Shown: positions 25,073 to 34,078, numbered from the stretch's first letter. The stretch is 64,000 nt of DNA from Spirochaetales bacterium (GCA_024233935.1 JACKOY010000018.1:1-64000); one strand, 5' to 3'. The notes: generated by a model from the letters alone, not told the origin. Numbers and translations are program-made.

Positions 25073-26215
25073 ATGAGTAAGAAGTCAGTCGTTGTATTAG
25101 GTGGCGGTTATGCCGGACTTTCAAGCGCTATCCGCCTGGCCCAAAATGAACGCCTCACGGTCCACCTGGTCGATCAAGCGCCCTTCTTTCTCAATACCAT
25201 TCGACTTCACAAGACTATCATGCTCGATCTCGACGCCCTCCGGGTAGACCATGCTTCGCTGGCCCGGAAGCACGGTTATGAATTCCACCAGAGCGCCATC
25301 GATCTGGACCGTGGTCTCTTGCGTAAGTGGGCCGACGATAGCTCCCTTCCTCTGGAATCCGGAGAGCGCCTGGACTTCGATTTTCTCGTGCTCGCACTGG
25401 GAGGACGATCGATTCCGATCATGCGAGACGAAACTCCAGGCTTTGTAACCCTGGAGCACATTAAACAACGCGGGGCACGACTCGTGTTGGAGGAGATGTT
25501 ATCCAGCGGTCCGAATGACGCGGACCCGGCTCGATTTGTCTTCGTGGGTGCCGGCGCGACTGCACTCCAGTTTGTTTTCGAACTGGAACCGCGCATCCGC
25601 GCCCACAACGCGAACGCCGAAATCATTCTGGTGGATATCGCCGATCAGCTTCTTCCGGGCACGCCACGACCTTTTCACGACTACGCGGTGCGCATGCTGA
25701 AACGCAGCCGTATCGATTACCGACCGGGCACACGATTTCTCGGAGGTGATCTCAGCGCGGTCAAATTGCAGCAGGGCGATCAGCCGTCTTATACTCTGTC
25801 TGCAAAAGGCGTTTTCCTTTTTCCAGGCGTTCACGCTCATCCTTTCGCAATTCAGACGAACGTTTACGGTCAGCTGCTGCTGAACGAAAAAACCCACGAA
25901 AACATCTACGCCGCCGGGGACTGCGCCCGCTTTGATGGCCCGGGCACAAATGCGCAAACTGCCCAGGCGGCCGTGCGCAAAGGACGACGCGTGGCCACGA
26001 ATATAGAACGAGCGGTCGAAGGTAAAGCCCCCCAGCGTTATACGTTTAAGGAGCTTGGCTATTTCGTCAGCCTTGGCCCGTGGGACGGCATGGGCTGGCT
26101 GCTCGTAGATTTTAATGTGCTGACCGGTGTCGCGGCCTTTGCGGTCAAAGAGGCGATCGAATTGCAGTTTGGTCTGTTTCTGGAAGGTGTGGATACGTAT
26201 ATTGAATTTCTCTAG
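25073..26215 (+). CDS. type II NADH dehydrogenase-like FAD oxidoreductase
   Basis: A two-dinucleotide-binding flavoprotein of 380 residues. It begins VVVLGGGYAGLSSAIRLA, the FAD loop, and has the second Rossmann motif FVFVGAGATALQFVFEL near residue 160 and the FAD-closing NIYAAGDCARFD near 290. NDH-2 enzymes pass electrons from NADH to quinone at the membrane without pumping protons. Compared with typical NDH-2 (around 400-430 residues) it is short and lacks a clear C-terminal membrane-anchor helix, so a ferredoxin/NADH or other soluble partner is also possible. AGGT precedes the ATG. It starts 36 bases from the divergent O-antigen ligase. Confidence 0.8.
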   Translation: MSKKSVVVLGGGYAGLSSAIRLAQNERLTVHLVDQAPFFLNTIRLHKTIMLDLDALRVDHASLARKHGYEFHQSAIDLDRGLLRKWADDSSLPLESGERLDFDFLVLALGGRSIPIMRDETPGFVTLEHIKQRGARLVLEEMLSSGPNDADPARFVFVGAGATALQFVFELEPRIRAHNANAEIILVDIADQLLPGTPRPFHDYAVRMLKRSRIDYRPGTRFLGGDLSAVKLQQGDQPSYTLSAKGVFLFPGVHAHPFAIQTNVYGQLLLNEKTHENIYAAGDCARFDGPGTNAQTAQAAVRKGRRVATNIERAVEGKAPQRYTFKELGYFVSLGPWDGMGWLLVDFNVLTGVAAFAVKEAIELQFGLFLEGVDTYIEFL

Positions 26216-26298
26216 GGCGCCCCATGGCTTCCGAGGGTTGGCTGATATTCGTCCCCAGCGCGCCATCATATGGGCGTGCCGGGAGTCGGGCACTTGAA

Positions 26299-26330
26299 CA
26301 AAAAAGGCCGCACCTTTAAGATGCGGCCCT
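26299..26330 (-). terminator. rho-independent terminator for the moeZ/cysO unit
   Basis: Read on the minus strand, the seven-base stem GGCCGCA/TGCGGCC (26322-26328 and 26306-26312) encloses a nine-base loop and is followed by TTTTTTG. It begins about 27 bases after the stop codon of the MoeZ-like gene. On the plus strand no T-run follows the stem, so it acts in one direction. Confidence 0.85.
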
Positions 26331-26356
26331 TGTCTGAGCGGCTTTTTAGATCCGGC

Positions 26357-27502
26357 TCAGTAGGTCGGCAGCGAAGTATCGACTTCCTGGGCCCAGGCGT
26401 TGATGCCACCCACCAGGTTCTTTACGTTCTCGAAACCCTGCGCCCGCAGGAAGTCCACGGCCCGCGCACTGCGACCGCCCGATTTGCAGTGAATCACGTA
26501 GTCCGCGTCCTGATCCAGTTCGCTCAAATGGTCTTCGAGTTCGCTGAGGGGAATCAGGCGGGCCTTTTCGATGTTGGAGATCTCGTGCTCAAAAGGCTCG
26601 CGCACATCAATCAGGACGAAGTCGTCCCCGCGGTCCATTCGCGCTTTCAGTTCCTGCACGCTGATTTCGTATTCATTCTGGCCCACGCTTTCCTCCTGAG
26701 TCGGCACGCCGCAAAACAATTGATAGTCGATCAGTTCCTTCTGGGTCGGATGATCGCCGCAGATCACGCAATCGGGATTTCGCCGCAGCTTCAGTTCCCG
26801 AAACTTCATGCGCAACGCATCATACATAATCAAACGACCGGCCGCGACTTCGCCAATGCCTGTCAGCACTTTGATGACCTCGTTGGCCTGCATGGAACCC
26901 ACGACACCCGGCAAGACCCCGAGTACGCCCCCTTCCGCGCAGGAGGGAACCAGGCCCGGAGGCGGCGGTTCACTGTAGAGGCACCGATAGCACGGCCCGC
27001 CCTGGTAGTGGAACACCGACAACTGTCCCTCGAATCGAAAGATTGAGGCATAGACATTCGGCTTGCCCGCCAGCACGCAGGCATCGTTGACCAGATAACG
27101 CGTAGGAAAATTGTCCGTACCGTCGGCAATCACATCGTAGCCTTCGAAAAGTTCGAGAGCATTTTCCGAAGTCAACGGCACTTCGTACGTTTCAACTTTG
27201 ATATGCCGGTTGATGTCTTCCAGCCGTGCCCGGGCCGACTCGAGCTTGAGCTTCCCGATGGTGCTCTGGCCGTGAATGATCTGGCGTTGCAGATTGCTTT
27301 CGTCGACCACATCGAAATCCACAATGCCGATGCGACCCACGCCGGCGGCCGCCAGATAAAGAGCAGCCGGAGATCCGAGCCCGCCTGCGCCTATTAGAAG
27401 AACGGAACTCTCTTTGAGCTTCTCCTGTCCTTCGAGTCCGAAGTCGGGAAGAATGATATGCCGGTTGTACCGGCGCAATTCGTCAGGACTGAGTTTACCC
27501 AT
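26357..27502 (-). CDS. moeZ: MoeZ-like E1 sulfur-carrier activating enzyme with rhodanese domain
   Basis: Adenylates the C-terminus of a ubiquitin-like sulfur carrier and delivers sulfur to form a thiocarboxylate. Of 381 residues, the first 250 are a MoeB/ThiF domain: GAGGLGSPAALYLA at 38-51 binds ATP, VDESNLQRQII follows, and CYRCLY with CVICG supply the zinc cysteines. Residues of about 280-380 are a rhodanese domain with active Cys339 in HCKSGGRSARA. This order is that of MoeZ/MOCS3. The ATG at 27502 is one base after the stop of the sulfur-carrier gene, its obvious partner. It could also serve MoaD in molybdopterin synthesis, but no moa genes are nearby. Confidence 0.9.
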   Translation of the reverse strand: MGKLSPDELRRYNRHIILPDFGLEGQEKLKESSVLLIGAGGLGSPAALYLAAAGVGRIGIVDFDVVDESNLQRQIIHGQSTIGKLKLESARARLEDINRHIKVETYEVPLTSENALELFEGYDVIADGTDNFPTRYLVNDACVLAGKPNVYASIFRFEGQLSVFHYQGGPCYRCLYSEPPPPGLVPSCAEGGVLGVLPGVVGSMQANEVIKVLTGIGEVAAGRLIMYDALRMKFRELKLRRNPDCVICGDHPTQKELIDYQLFCGVPTQEESVGQNEYEISVQELKARMDRGDDFVLIDVREPFEHEISNIEKARLIPLSELEDHLSELDQDADYVIHCKSGGRSARAVDFLRAQGFENVKNLVGGINAWAQEVDTSLPTY

Positions 27503-27503
27503 G

Positions 27504-27782
27504 TTAGCCTCCCGCAATAGACGGCACAATGCTCACCACATCGCCCGATTTGACGGCCGTGTCGGGCCCGGACTGATAACGGATATCTTCGTCGTTGACA
27601 TACACATTCACGAAGTTCCGCAACTGTCCTTCTGCGTTAAACAGGTGCTTGCCCAACCCATCATTGGCGCTGGCAAGATCCTTGAGAATCGCACCGATCG
27701 TGCCCTCCTGATCGATGCTGACTTCATCGCGGTTGCCTACAAAAGGCCGGAGCGGAGTCGGTATGTGAATTGTGATGGCCAT
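27504..27782 (-). CDS. cysO: ubiquitin-like sulfur carrier (CysO/MoaD/ThiS family)
   Basis: A beta-grasp protein of 92 residues that ends in Gly-Gly (VVSIVPSIAGG), the signature of carriers that are adenylated and then carry sulfur as a C-terminal thiocarboxylate. Internal features such as AITIHIPTPLRPFVG, NFVNVYVNDEDIRY and VKSGDVVSIVPSIAGG match CysO more closely than ThiS or the two-subunit MoaD. GAGGACAG precedes the ATG. It is the first gene of a two-gene unit with the MoeZ-like enzyme. The Mec peptidase and CysM found at 34.3-35.6 kb make a CysO role in cysteine synthesis the best guess. Confidence 0.85.
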   Translation of the reverse strand: MAITIHIPTPLRPFVGNRDEVSIDQEGTIGAILKDLASANDGLGKHLFNAEGQLRNFVNVYVNDEDIRYQSGPDTAVKSGDVVSIVPSIAGG

Positions 27783-28164
27783 GACTGTCCTCTATGTCCC
27801 GATCAAGCAGGCTGGTGTTGGTTGCCTCTATACCACTACCGATACAAAGGCGCCCGGTAAGCGACGAGAGGCAAAACGCCGTCCGCGCCGGCCACCGTCA
27901 ACCCATATCCTACTATTCCTATCAAGTTAATCGAGATTGCCCGGACGGCGAGCGGGAGTGCCCTTTTTTTCGATTCTTTTGTCCTCTAAGAGACATAATT
28001 CTGTCAGGCGCATGCGACGATGCGCCCTGGCACGATGGCGGTGCGTGTGGGAAATCTCCCCGCGCAGAAACGCTGCGCGGAAAAATGCCACCGGGACGCT
28101 CATCCCTCAAACCCAAATACAGTTTCCCGGACAAGGCAGCATTGCAGGCACGGGCCCCCGCTAC
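27783..28164. other. 382-base non-coding region with adjacent inverted repeats, possible structured RNA
   Basis: No convincing gene is seen between the sulfur carrier and the LuxR-type gene. Between 28008 and 28090 three pairings stand out: GGCGCAT/ATGCGCC (28008-28027, six-base loop), CCGCGCAG/CTGCGCGG (28060-28080, five-base loop) and TGGCA/TGCCA (about 28028 and 28086), which encloses the second hairpin. Neither perfect stem is followed by a T-run, so ordinary terminators are unlikely. An AT-rich, promoter-like patch (TTGATAGGAATAGTAGGATAT on the minus strand, about 27900-27925, roughly 120-140 bases upstream of the sulfur-carrier start) may drive the carrier unit. No known riboswitch class was recognised. 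Confidence 0.35.
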
Positions 28165-28674
28165 TCACTCATCCTCCCCGAGAATGTCGGTCAGGAAGAA
28201 TGCGGCCAGGTCGCTGCGCCCGGTCATTCCGGATTTGGCGTAGACGCTTGCGGCCTGATTGCGCACGGTTTGCTCCTGCTTCGATTGGCCCGCCGCAATC
28301 TGCCGAATTGAGTGACCGCGAATCAGGGCTTCCGCAATACGCCTTTCGCCCGGTGTCAGTGCCCAGCGGTCGAATTGAGAATGGATCGCAGCCCGCATCT
28401 GCTCAATCGCGGAGCTGTGGCGCTTGCGAAACGTATCGAGTTCACCCCGGGCTTCTGCTGCGGCCTGCCTGGCGTCTCGCAGTCTCCTTGTGAAAACGAA
28501 CCACAGCCGCACCAGAGTTGCGAGAGCGAAGAAAACTACGGTGCCCTCCAGAACCACATGTAGACTCAGGCCCTCCGCAACAAAATGAAAGGAGAGGTCA
28601 ATCACGGCAACGACCGTCATGAAGACCACGAACGTGGTATAAATGTACCTGAAAGGCCGATCTGTTTCGATCAA
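28165..28674 (-). CDS. membrane-anchored LuxR-type transcriptional regulator
   Basis: A 169-residue protein with two N-terminal membrane helices (IYTTFVVFMTVVAVIDLSF and VVLEGTVVFFALATLVRLWFVF), a short coiled linker (RRLRDARQAAAEARGELDTFR) and a LuxR/GerE-type HTH at about 107-165 (LTPGERRIAEALIRG, then SKQEQTVRNQAASVYAKSGM, then RSDLAAF). It has no receiver or ligand domain, so the membrane part may be the sensor. It begins at a TTG with GAGGAG eight bases upstream. The gene is divergent from the CzcC-CzcA metal pump, with 68 bases between start codons, which makes that pump a likely target. Confidence 0.82.
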   Translation of the reverse strand: MIETDRPFRYIYTTFVVFMTVVAVIDLSFHFVAEGLSLHVVLEGTVVFFALATLVRLWFVFTRRLRDARQAAAEARGELDTFRKRHSSAIEQMRAAIHSQFDRWALTPGERRIAEALIRGHSIRQIAAGQSKQEQTVRNQAASVYAKSGMTGRSDLAAFFLTDILGEDE

Positions 28675-28742
28675 ACTCGGGCTCCTCGCAAGGGGACATG
28701 CGTACTATGGCAACATCCGAGAGGGAGTGCTACCCTGAGTCC

Positions 28743-30059
28743 ATGATCAAGCGAAAGTTGCTCGTTTTCTGCGTCGCCGCTCCGCTGTCCTTGCATAGGC
28801 TTACGGCACAGGACGTTCCCCCTGCTCCGACGCCGCAGGTCCACGGAGTGCGTGAACTTCTGGAGCGAGCGCACGCACAAACCGAACTCTTCTCGGCCGC
28901 AGAGCTGCTTGTCCGTGAAGCAGCCGCCTGGCAGGCCCAAGCCGGCACCCTTCACAATCCGGTATTGGGGCTCGAAGGCGGAAGCGTTCGGACCGGGGGA
29001 GGTGACCGTATTTTTGGCACCGGCGGAGCAGGCAGCTCCACAGCGTTTCAGGCCCGCGTTTCGCAGTCCTTCTATTTTCCCGGCCGTCTGGACTTGCGTA
29101 GCGAACTGGCGGGCCTGGAGGTCGACCTTGCGCGCTTGAGCTCGGAGCAGCTACGCCGCCACGTTGACGCCCGCGTCATTCGACTCGCCTACGCGTTTCG
29201 CGCGGCGGACCAGGTCACACAGCACGTCTCTCATCGCGTGGAGCGCTTTCGCATCATGCAGGCTTACCTGAACGGTCGACCATTCCTTTCGCCGCAAAGC
29301 CGGGCCGAACGGGATATTGTCGAGCAGCGCCTGCGCCTGTTGGAACAGGAACTCGCAGAGATGCTGGCGATGCGGGAACGCCTCTGGCTGCGCCTCAATG
29401 TGTACCTGGTCTATCCTTCGGAGCCGGAGTTGCGGTTGTCCTGGTTCTCCGATGGGGTCTCGTTCGATCGCGCCGATTTTCTCGCTTCCGCTCTCATGAA
29501 CAATCCCGAGCTAAAGGAGCGCCGAATCTTACTGGAGCAACGCCAGATTGAGCAACGCCTCGCCCGCATCTATGCCTATCCGGACTTCGCGATATCTGCC
29601 ATTTACTCCAGTCAGAACGGAAGCGAGCGGGAGCAATATTTCGGCCTCGGAATCGAAATGCCGATTCCACTATTCGATCGTGGAAGCCACCATACCGATG
29701 TCGCCCGCGCTCGCCTGGAATCAGAACGGTCGGCCCTGCAGTTCTTCGAACGCGAATTGCAGGCGCAGATGGAAGAGCAACTGCGCACGCATGAACTCGC
29801 CCTCCAGCGCTTGCGGCGCTTCCCACTCGAACGCCTTAACGAGGTGCGCACCCGATCACTCCGCCTGGACCGGGATTTTCGAACCGGCCGCGTGGCCTTG
29901 CTCACCTACATGGAGGCCGATGGCGAAGCCTTCGAAAGCGTGCGCGCCGTTCTCCAGGCGCAGGTCGAATACGTGGAGAGCCACACGCGCCTCCTCCTTC
30001 TCGCAGGTCGCTCCAATCTGGAACCAACGAACACGGCCGCGACTGAGGAGGTGCGCTAA
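28743..30059 (+). CDS. outer-membrane efflux protein, TolC/CzcC family
   Basis: A 438-residue outer-membrane factor that should form the exit duct for the RND pump encoded next. The signal peptide (KLLVFCVAAPLSLHRLTAQ) follows the ATG at 28743. The mature chain has the two OEP repeats with long helical hairpins: TLHNPVLGLEGGSV and FYFPGRLDLRSELAGLEVDLA in the first, PDFAISAIYSSQNGSE and GLGIEMPIPLFDRG in the second; the last is the usual C-P-I-P-L-F-D-R motif of CzcC proteins. An ATG at 28698 is also in frame and has AAGGGG upstream but would bury the signal peptide. Its stop overlaps the czcA start by one base. Confidence 0.88.
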   Translation: MIKRKLLVFCVAAPLSLHRLTAQDVPPAPTPQVHGVRELLERAHAQTELFSAAELLVREAAAWQAQAGTLHNPVLGLEGGSVRTGGGDRIFGTGGAGSSTAFQARVSQSFYFPGRLDLRSELAGLEVDLARLSSEQLRRHVDARVIRLAYAFRAADQVTQHVSHRVERFRIMQAYLNGRPFLSPQSRAERDIVEQRLRLLEQELAEMLAMRERLWLRLNVYLVYPSEPELRLSWFSDGVSFDRADFLASALMNNPELKERRILLEQRQIEQRLARIYAYPDFAISAIYSSQNGSEREQYFGLGIEMPIPLFDRGSHHTDVARARLESERSALQFFERELQAQMEEQLRTHELALQRLRRFPLERLNEVRTRSLRLDRDFRTGRVALLTYMEADGEAFESVRAVLQAQVEYVESHTRLLLLAGRSNLEPTNTAATEEVR

Positions 30060-33000
30060 TGTTTGGGAAAATGACCACGTTCGCTCTGGCCAATCGCTAT
30101 CTGGTAATCACGGTCTCGGCACTTGTATTTGCAATTGGGATCTACAGCGCCTCACATCTGCCGATTGACGCCGTCCCGGATATCACCGGTGTCCAGGTGA
30201 TCGTGAACACACGCACCGGAGCGCTCGATCCCGCGCAGGTGGAGACAACTGTCTCCTATCCGATTGAAACGGAACTCGCCGGCTTGCCTGGCGTTACCGA
30301 AGTTCGATCTCTTTCACGTTTCGGCCTTTCGCAGGTCGTCGTAGTCTTCGAGGAGCATTCCGACGTCTATCGGGCCCGCCAACAGGTCAGCGAACGACTT
30401 GCGAGTGTAGAACTTCCAAATGGGCTCGTACCGGAACCGGGACCGATCAGCACCGGTCTGGGCGAAGTCTTCATGTACGTCGTCGAGGCCCGCGCCGGAT
30501 CCGCCTTGAGTCAAAGGCCGGAAGCGGAACGTCTGCGCTACCTGCGCACCGTGCATGACTACACAATTCGTCCGTACCTGAAATCACGCGTTCCTGACGT
30601 AGCCGAAATCGACGTTATTGGCGGTTACGCACGGGAAATCCTGATCGAGTTCTATCCGGAGCGCCTGGAGGCACACGGGATCACGCTTGAGGAGATGATC
30701 TCGCGCCTGGAGACCCTGGGGGAGAATTTTGGAGGCGGCTATATTGAACGCGGCGAACGGCAGATAGTCGTGCGCACCGATGGACGCGTGGACAGCCTGG
30801 AATACATCCGAAACGTACCCGTACGCTTAAATGTCTACGGCGGTTCGGTGCGCGTGCGCGATGTCGCCCGGGTTACGGAAGGACACAGTCAGCGGGTCGG
30901 GGCGGCCACTTACAACGGCCAGGAAGCCGTCTTTGGAACCGTCTTGATGTTGCTCGGGGCAAACAGCCGCGACGTCGCCCGCGCCGCGGGAGAGGCGGTT
31001 GCCGAAATTCCCCTGCCACCCGACGTCGAGGTTCGCCCCGTATACAGCCGCGATTTTCTGGTAAGTTCCACTATTCGCACGGTGCTAACAAATCTGGCCG
31101 AGGGCGCCTTTCTCGTGATCGCAATTCTGTTACTACTGCTCGGCAACATTCGGGCGGCGATTCTGGTTTCTCTGGCCATTCCGCTTTCCATGCTCGTCGC
31201 CGTGATCGGCATGAATGCGATCGGCATTTCGGCCAATTTGATGAGCCTGGGCGCGATAGACTTTGGGCTTCTGGTCGATGCCTCGGTGGTTATTATTGAA
31301 AACTTGCTGAGGCGGACTGCGGGAGTGGAAACCTCCCGCCTCTCAGTTTCCGAAAAGCTGAGCCTGGTGCGCGAATCCGTTGGCGAAGTCATTCGCCCGG
31401 TCAGCTTCGGCCTGATGATTATCATGATCGTCTATGTTCCAATACTGAGTCTTGAAGGTATTGAGGGCATGATGTTTCGACCAATGGCGATTACCGTCCT
31501 GATTGCCCTCGGTGCCAGTCTGCTGGTTGCGCTCCTCACAATGCCGGCCCTTGCTCTCGTCTTTCTGGTGTCCGCCCGGGCGCGTCACAAGGAGCCGATC
31601 TTTTTCCGGCTTATTCAGCGAGCCTACAAACCCGCCCTCGATTTCAGCCTGCGTCACGGCTCCGCGCTGGCGCTATTCGCGCTTGTTTCCGCGTTCCTTT
31701 CGGCGGTTGTCTTTGGGCGCCTGGGCGCCGGGTTTGTTCCACAGCTCGGCGAAGGAGATTTGCTGGTCAGCTTCGTGCGCGACCCCGGCCTGAGCCTCAG
31801 CCGGTCCGTCGAAGAGCAGAAGAAGGCTGAAAGCATTCTGCTCGAGTTCGGTGAAATCCGGCATGTCTTCGCTCGCATCGGCACCGCAGAGTCAGCCACG
31901 GACCCCATGGGTGCCTATATGGGCGATACCTTCGTGGTTCTTGAAAAGGACCAGAGTGTCTGGCCTGAGATTGACGGTCGACGGCGCACCGTAGAGCAGC
32001 TCCGGGACGCGATTCGCGCCCGGCTGGCTCAGAGTTTTCCGCACGATGAAGTGACGATCAGCCAGCCAATTGAATTTCGGTTCAACGAGCTTCTGGAAGG
32101 AAGTCGGGCGGACGTCAACCTCCGCATCTACGGTCAGGATCTGGACCGCTTGATCGAATTGCAGGGCCAGGCCCTGCAGGTCATTGAGAGCTTGCCAGGA
32201 GTCGAGGCGGCAGAACTGGACGCGATCACGGCTCTGAGACGGGGGCCCGTGCTCAATGTACGCATGAACTACGACCGCCTTACGCGCTATGGCGTCCACC
32301 TCATGGAGGTGAACCACGCTCTGGAGACGGCAATGGGGGGCCGCCGCGTAGGGTCTTTTCAGGAAGCGGACCTCCGCGTACCGGTGATGCTGCGAATGGC
32401 CGAGGAACTGCGCCGGGAACCCGGTTCGATTGCACGTATCCCCGTCGGCCTTACCGATGGGGGGACAGCACCGATCGCACTGCTGGCCAGCATGCACGAG
32501 AGTCAAGAAGTGATCAACATAGCCCGCAAAGGCTCGCGACGCTACGCCGCCGTGGCCATTGATCTGGACGGGCGCGACACGCTTGGCTTCGTGGAGGAGG
32601 CGAGAGCGCGCATAGATCAGCAGCTCGCGCTGGAAACGGGTTATTACACCGAATGGGGCGGTCAGTTTCGCAACCTGGAAAGGGCGCGCACGCGACTGCT
32701 GATTGTCGTGCCCATCGTGATGGGGCTGATCTTTCTACTACTGCTGCGCAATTTTCAGAGCTTTCGACAGACGGCCATGGTCTTCCTTTCGGTTCCCTTT
32801 GCGGCGACCGGCGGCGTGCTGGCCCTATTCTTGCGCGGCATTCCATTCAGCGTCTCGGCGGCGGTCGGCCTCATCGCGCTTTCCGGCATCGCGATCTTAA
32901 ATGCAATGGTGATGGTTACTTTCTTCAATCAGCTACGGGCAAGCGGGATGCCGGTGACAGAAGCCGTACGACAGGGCGCGCTGATCCGGCTGCGGCCGGT

Positions 33001-33175
33001 GGTCATGACCGCATTGGTCGCCTCTCTGGGATTTTTACCGATGGCGATCAACACGGGCCTGGGCGCCGAAGTGCAACGCCCCCTGGCCACTGTCGTCATC
33101 GGCGGACTGGTCACGGCTACATTGCTTACGCTTCTTCTACTACCGGTGCTGTACCGCTGGATAGAGCGAGACTGA
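30059..33175 (+). CDS. czcA: CzcA-type heavy-metal RND efflux pump
   Basis: A 1038-residue HME-RND antiporter of the inner membrane that drives divalent or monovalent metal ions across the envelope using the proton gradient. It starts with the usual ANRYLVITVSALVFAIGIYS and HLPIDAVPDITGVQV, has two large periplasmic domains and twelve membrane helices. On TM4 the motif DFGLLVDASVVIIEN holds Asp401, Asp407 and Glu414, the three residues that move protons in CzcA; the usual Gly-Ala after the second Asp is Ala-Ser here. It is the second gene of the unit with CzcC. No membrane-fusion protein (CzcB) is found next to them. Metal specificity is uncertain. Confidence 0.92.
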   Translation: MFGKMTTFALANRYLVITVSALVFAIGIYSASHLPIDAVPDITGVQVIVNTRTGALDPAQVETTVSYPIETELAGLPGVTEVRSLSRFGLSQVVVVFEEHSDVYRARQQVSERLASVELPNGLVPEPGPISTGLGEVFMYVVEARAGSALSQRPEAERLRYLRTVHDYTIRPYLKSRVPDVAEIDVIGGYAREILIEFYPERLEAHGITLEEMISRLETLGENFGGGYIERGERQIVVRTDGRVDSLEYIRNVPVRLNVYGGSVRVRDVARVTEGHSQRVGAATYNGQEAVFGTVLMLLGANSRDVARAAGEAVAEIPLPPDVEVRPVYSRDFLVSSTIRTVLTNLAEGAFLVIAILLLLLGNIRAAILVSLAIPLSMLVAVIGMNAIGISANLMSLGAIDFGLLVDASVVIIENLLRRTAGVETSRLSVSEKLSLVRESVGEVIRPVSFGLMIIMIVYVPILSLEGIEGMMFRPMAITVLIALGASLLVALLTMPALALVFLVSARARHKEPIFFRLIQRAYKPALDFSLRHGSALALFALVSAFLSAVVFGRLGAGFVPQLGEGDLLVSFVRDPGLSLSRSVEEQKKAESILLEFGEIRHVFARIGTAESATDPMGAYMGDTFVVLEKDQSVWPEIDGRRRTVEQLRDAIRARLAQSFPHDEVTISQPIEFRFNELLEGSRADVNLRIYGQDLDRLIELQGQALQVIESLPGVEAAELDAITALRRGPVLNVRMNYDRLTRYGVHLMEVNHALETAMGGRRVGSFQEADLRVPVMLRMAEELRREPGSIARIPVGLTDGGTAPIALLASMHESQEVINIARKGSRRYAAVAIDLDGRDTLGFVEEARARIDQQLALETGYYTEWGGQFRNLERARTRLLIVVPIVMGLIFLLLLRNFQSFRQTAMVFLSVPFAATGGVLALFLRGIPFSVSAAVGLIALSGIAILNAMVMVTFFNQLRASGMPVTEAVRQGALIRLRPVVMTALVASLGFLPMAINTGLGAEVQRPLATVVIGGLVTATLLTLLLLPVLYRWIERD

Positions 33176-33383
33176 AGTTCTGGAACGAAACCCCCTCGGT
33201 CGGTGCGGTCACCCCAAACCGGCCCAGAGAGGACCGCCTTTCTCAAAACTGTCGCCCGTCCGCACGGCCTCAATTGAACAACGAACCGGTGATCTATTTG
33301 ACTCGAACGGCCCCCTTGCAACCTCCAGCACGCACAGCGGATGATTTTCCGAACCCGGGCCCACCGCACGGAGTCTACCTGCC

Positions 33384-34052
33384 ATGACGCAACGCAGCAT
33401 GCTGTTCTTCCTGAGTTTTCTGCTGGCGTGTTCCAGCTACGAAGGGGCGCGCACAGAATCCGTGCGCAGCATGGAAGCAGCCGAAGCGGACGATGGTGTG
33501 GCCCTTTCAGCCGATCAGGGTGGCCGACGCCTGATTCGCACCGCCTGGCTTTCGATCGCTGTTGTGGGTGAAGAAGGCCAGGCCACTGCCCTGCGGCGCG
33601 CAAGGGAACTGGCCGTGCGCCTCGAAGGCTACGTCCAGTCGGAAACGCTTTCGCATGTGACCTTAAAAGTGCCCACCGAACGCTTTGAAGAAGCTGTCAG
33701 CGCGATCGAAGGCCTGGGCCGGGTCGAAAGCCGAAACATCTCTGTCGACGATGTGACCGAACGTTATACGGACCTGGAGATTCGCATCCGCAACGCACGC
33801 CAACTTCAAGAACGACTGCGGGCCCTGCTTAACCAAACCGACGACATCGAACGCATTCTGGAAATAGAGACCCAACTCGAACGTACCACCGTACGCCTCG
33901 AGCAGCTTGAGGCACGCTTTCGCAGTCTGGACCGCCAGGTAAGTTATTCGACAATCGAGGCCAGCTTCTCACTGGAGAGCCGTCCGGGACCGGTCGGCTG
34001 GGTGTTCTACTATGCGTACGCCGCCGTTCGCTGGCTTTTTATCTGGGATTGA
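33384..34052 (+). CDS. DUF4349-domain lipoprotein
   Basis: A 222-residue lipoprotein with lipobox LLACS at Cys16. After a short disordered region, RRLIRTAWLSIAVV and GGYVQS-like AVRLEGYVQSETLSHVTLKVPTERF are the core of DUF4349. It continues with IRNARQLQERLRALL through ERTTVRLEQLEARFRSLDRQVSYSTIEASF, a long coiled coil and closing strand, and ends in a hydrophobic segment (GWVFYYAYAAVRWLFIW) that could touch the membrane. The family has no established function; it is often found in envelope contexts. It follows czcA after 208 bases, too far for certain cotranscription. A 14-base palindrome lies just after it. Confidence 0.82.
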   Translation: MTQRSMLFFLSFLLACSSYEGARTESVRSMEAAEADDGVALSADQGGRRLIRTAWLSIAVVGEEGQATALRRARELAVRLEGYVQSETLSHVTLKVPTERFEEAVSAIEGLGRVESRNISVDDVTERYTDLEIRIRNARQLQERLRALLNQTDDIERILEIETQLERTTVRLEQLEARFRSLDRQVSYSTIEASFSLESRPGPVGWVFYYAYAAVRWLFIWD

Positions 34053-34064
34053 TTCCGGCAGATT

Positions 34065-34078
34065 CGATAGCGCTATCG
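34065..34078. repeat. 14-base perfect palindrome
   Basis: CGATAGCGCTATCG reads the same on both strands. It lies 12 bases after the stop of the DUF4349 gene in a 244-base gap that otherwise holds nothing I recognise. It could be a protein-binding site, or a hairpin stem too tight to close; chance occurrence cannot be ruled out. Confidence 0.35.

Noticed and set aside
27783..28020. SAM or other sulfur-responsive riboswitch before the sulfur-carrier gene
   Set aside because: A short imperfect palindrome (near 27980-27994) recalled the start of a SAM leader, but the conserved core and helices of the known classes are not there.
28060..28080. Eight-base hairpin as a terminator for the LuxR-type gene
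   Set aside because: On the minus strand it is followed by a mixed sequence, not a T-run; on the plus strand it is followed by A residues.
30309..30325. A further parS-like sequence within czcA (TTTCACGTTTCGG)
   Set aside because: Only the left half matches the consensus; the palindrome is absent.
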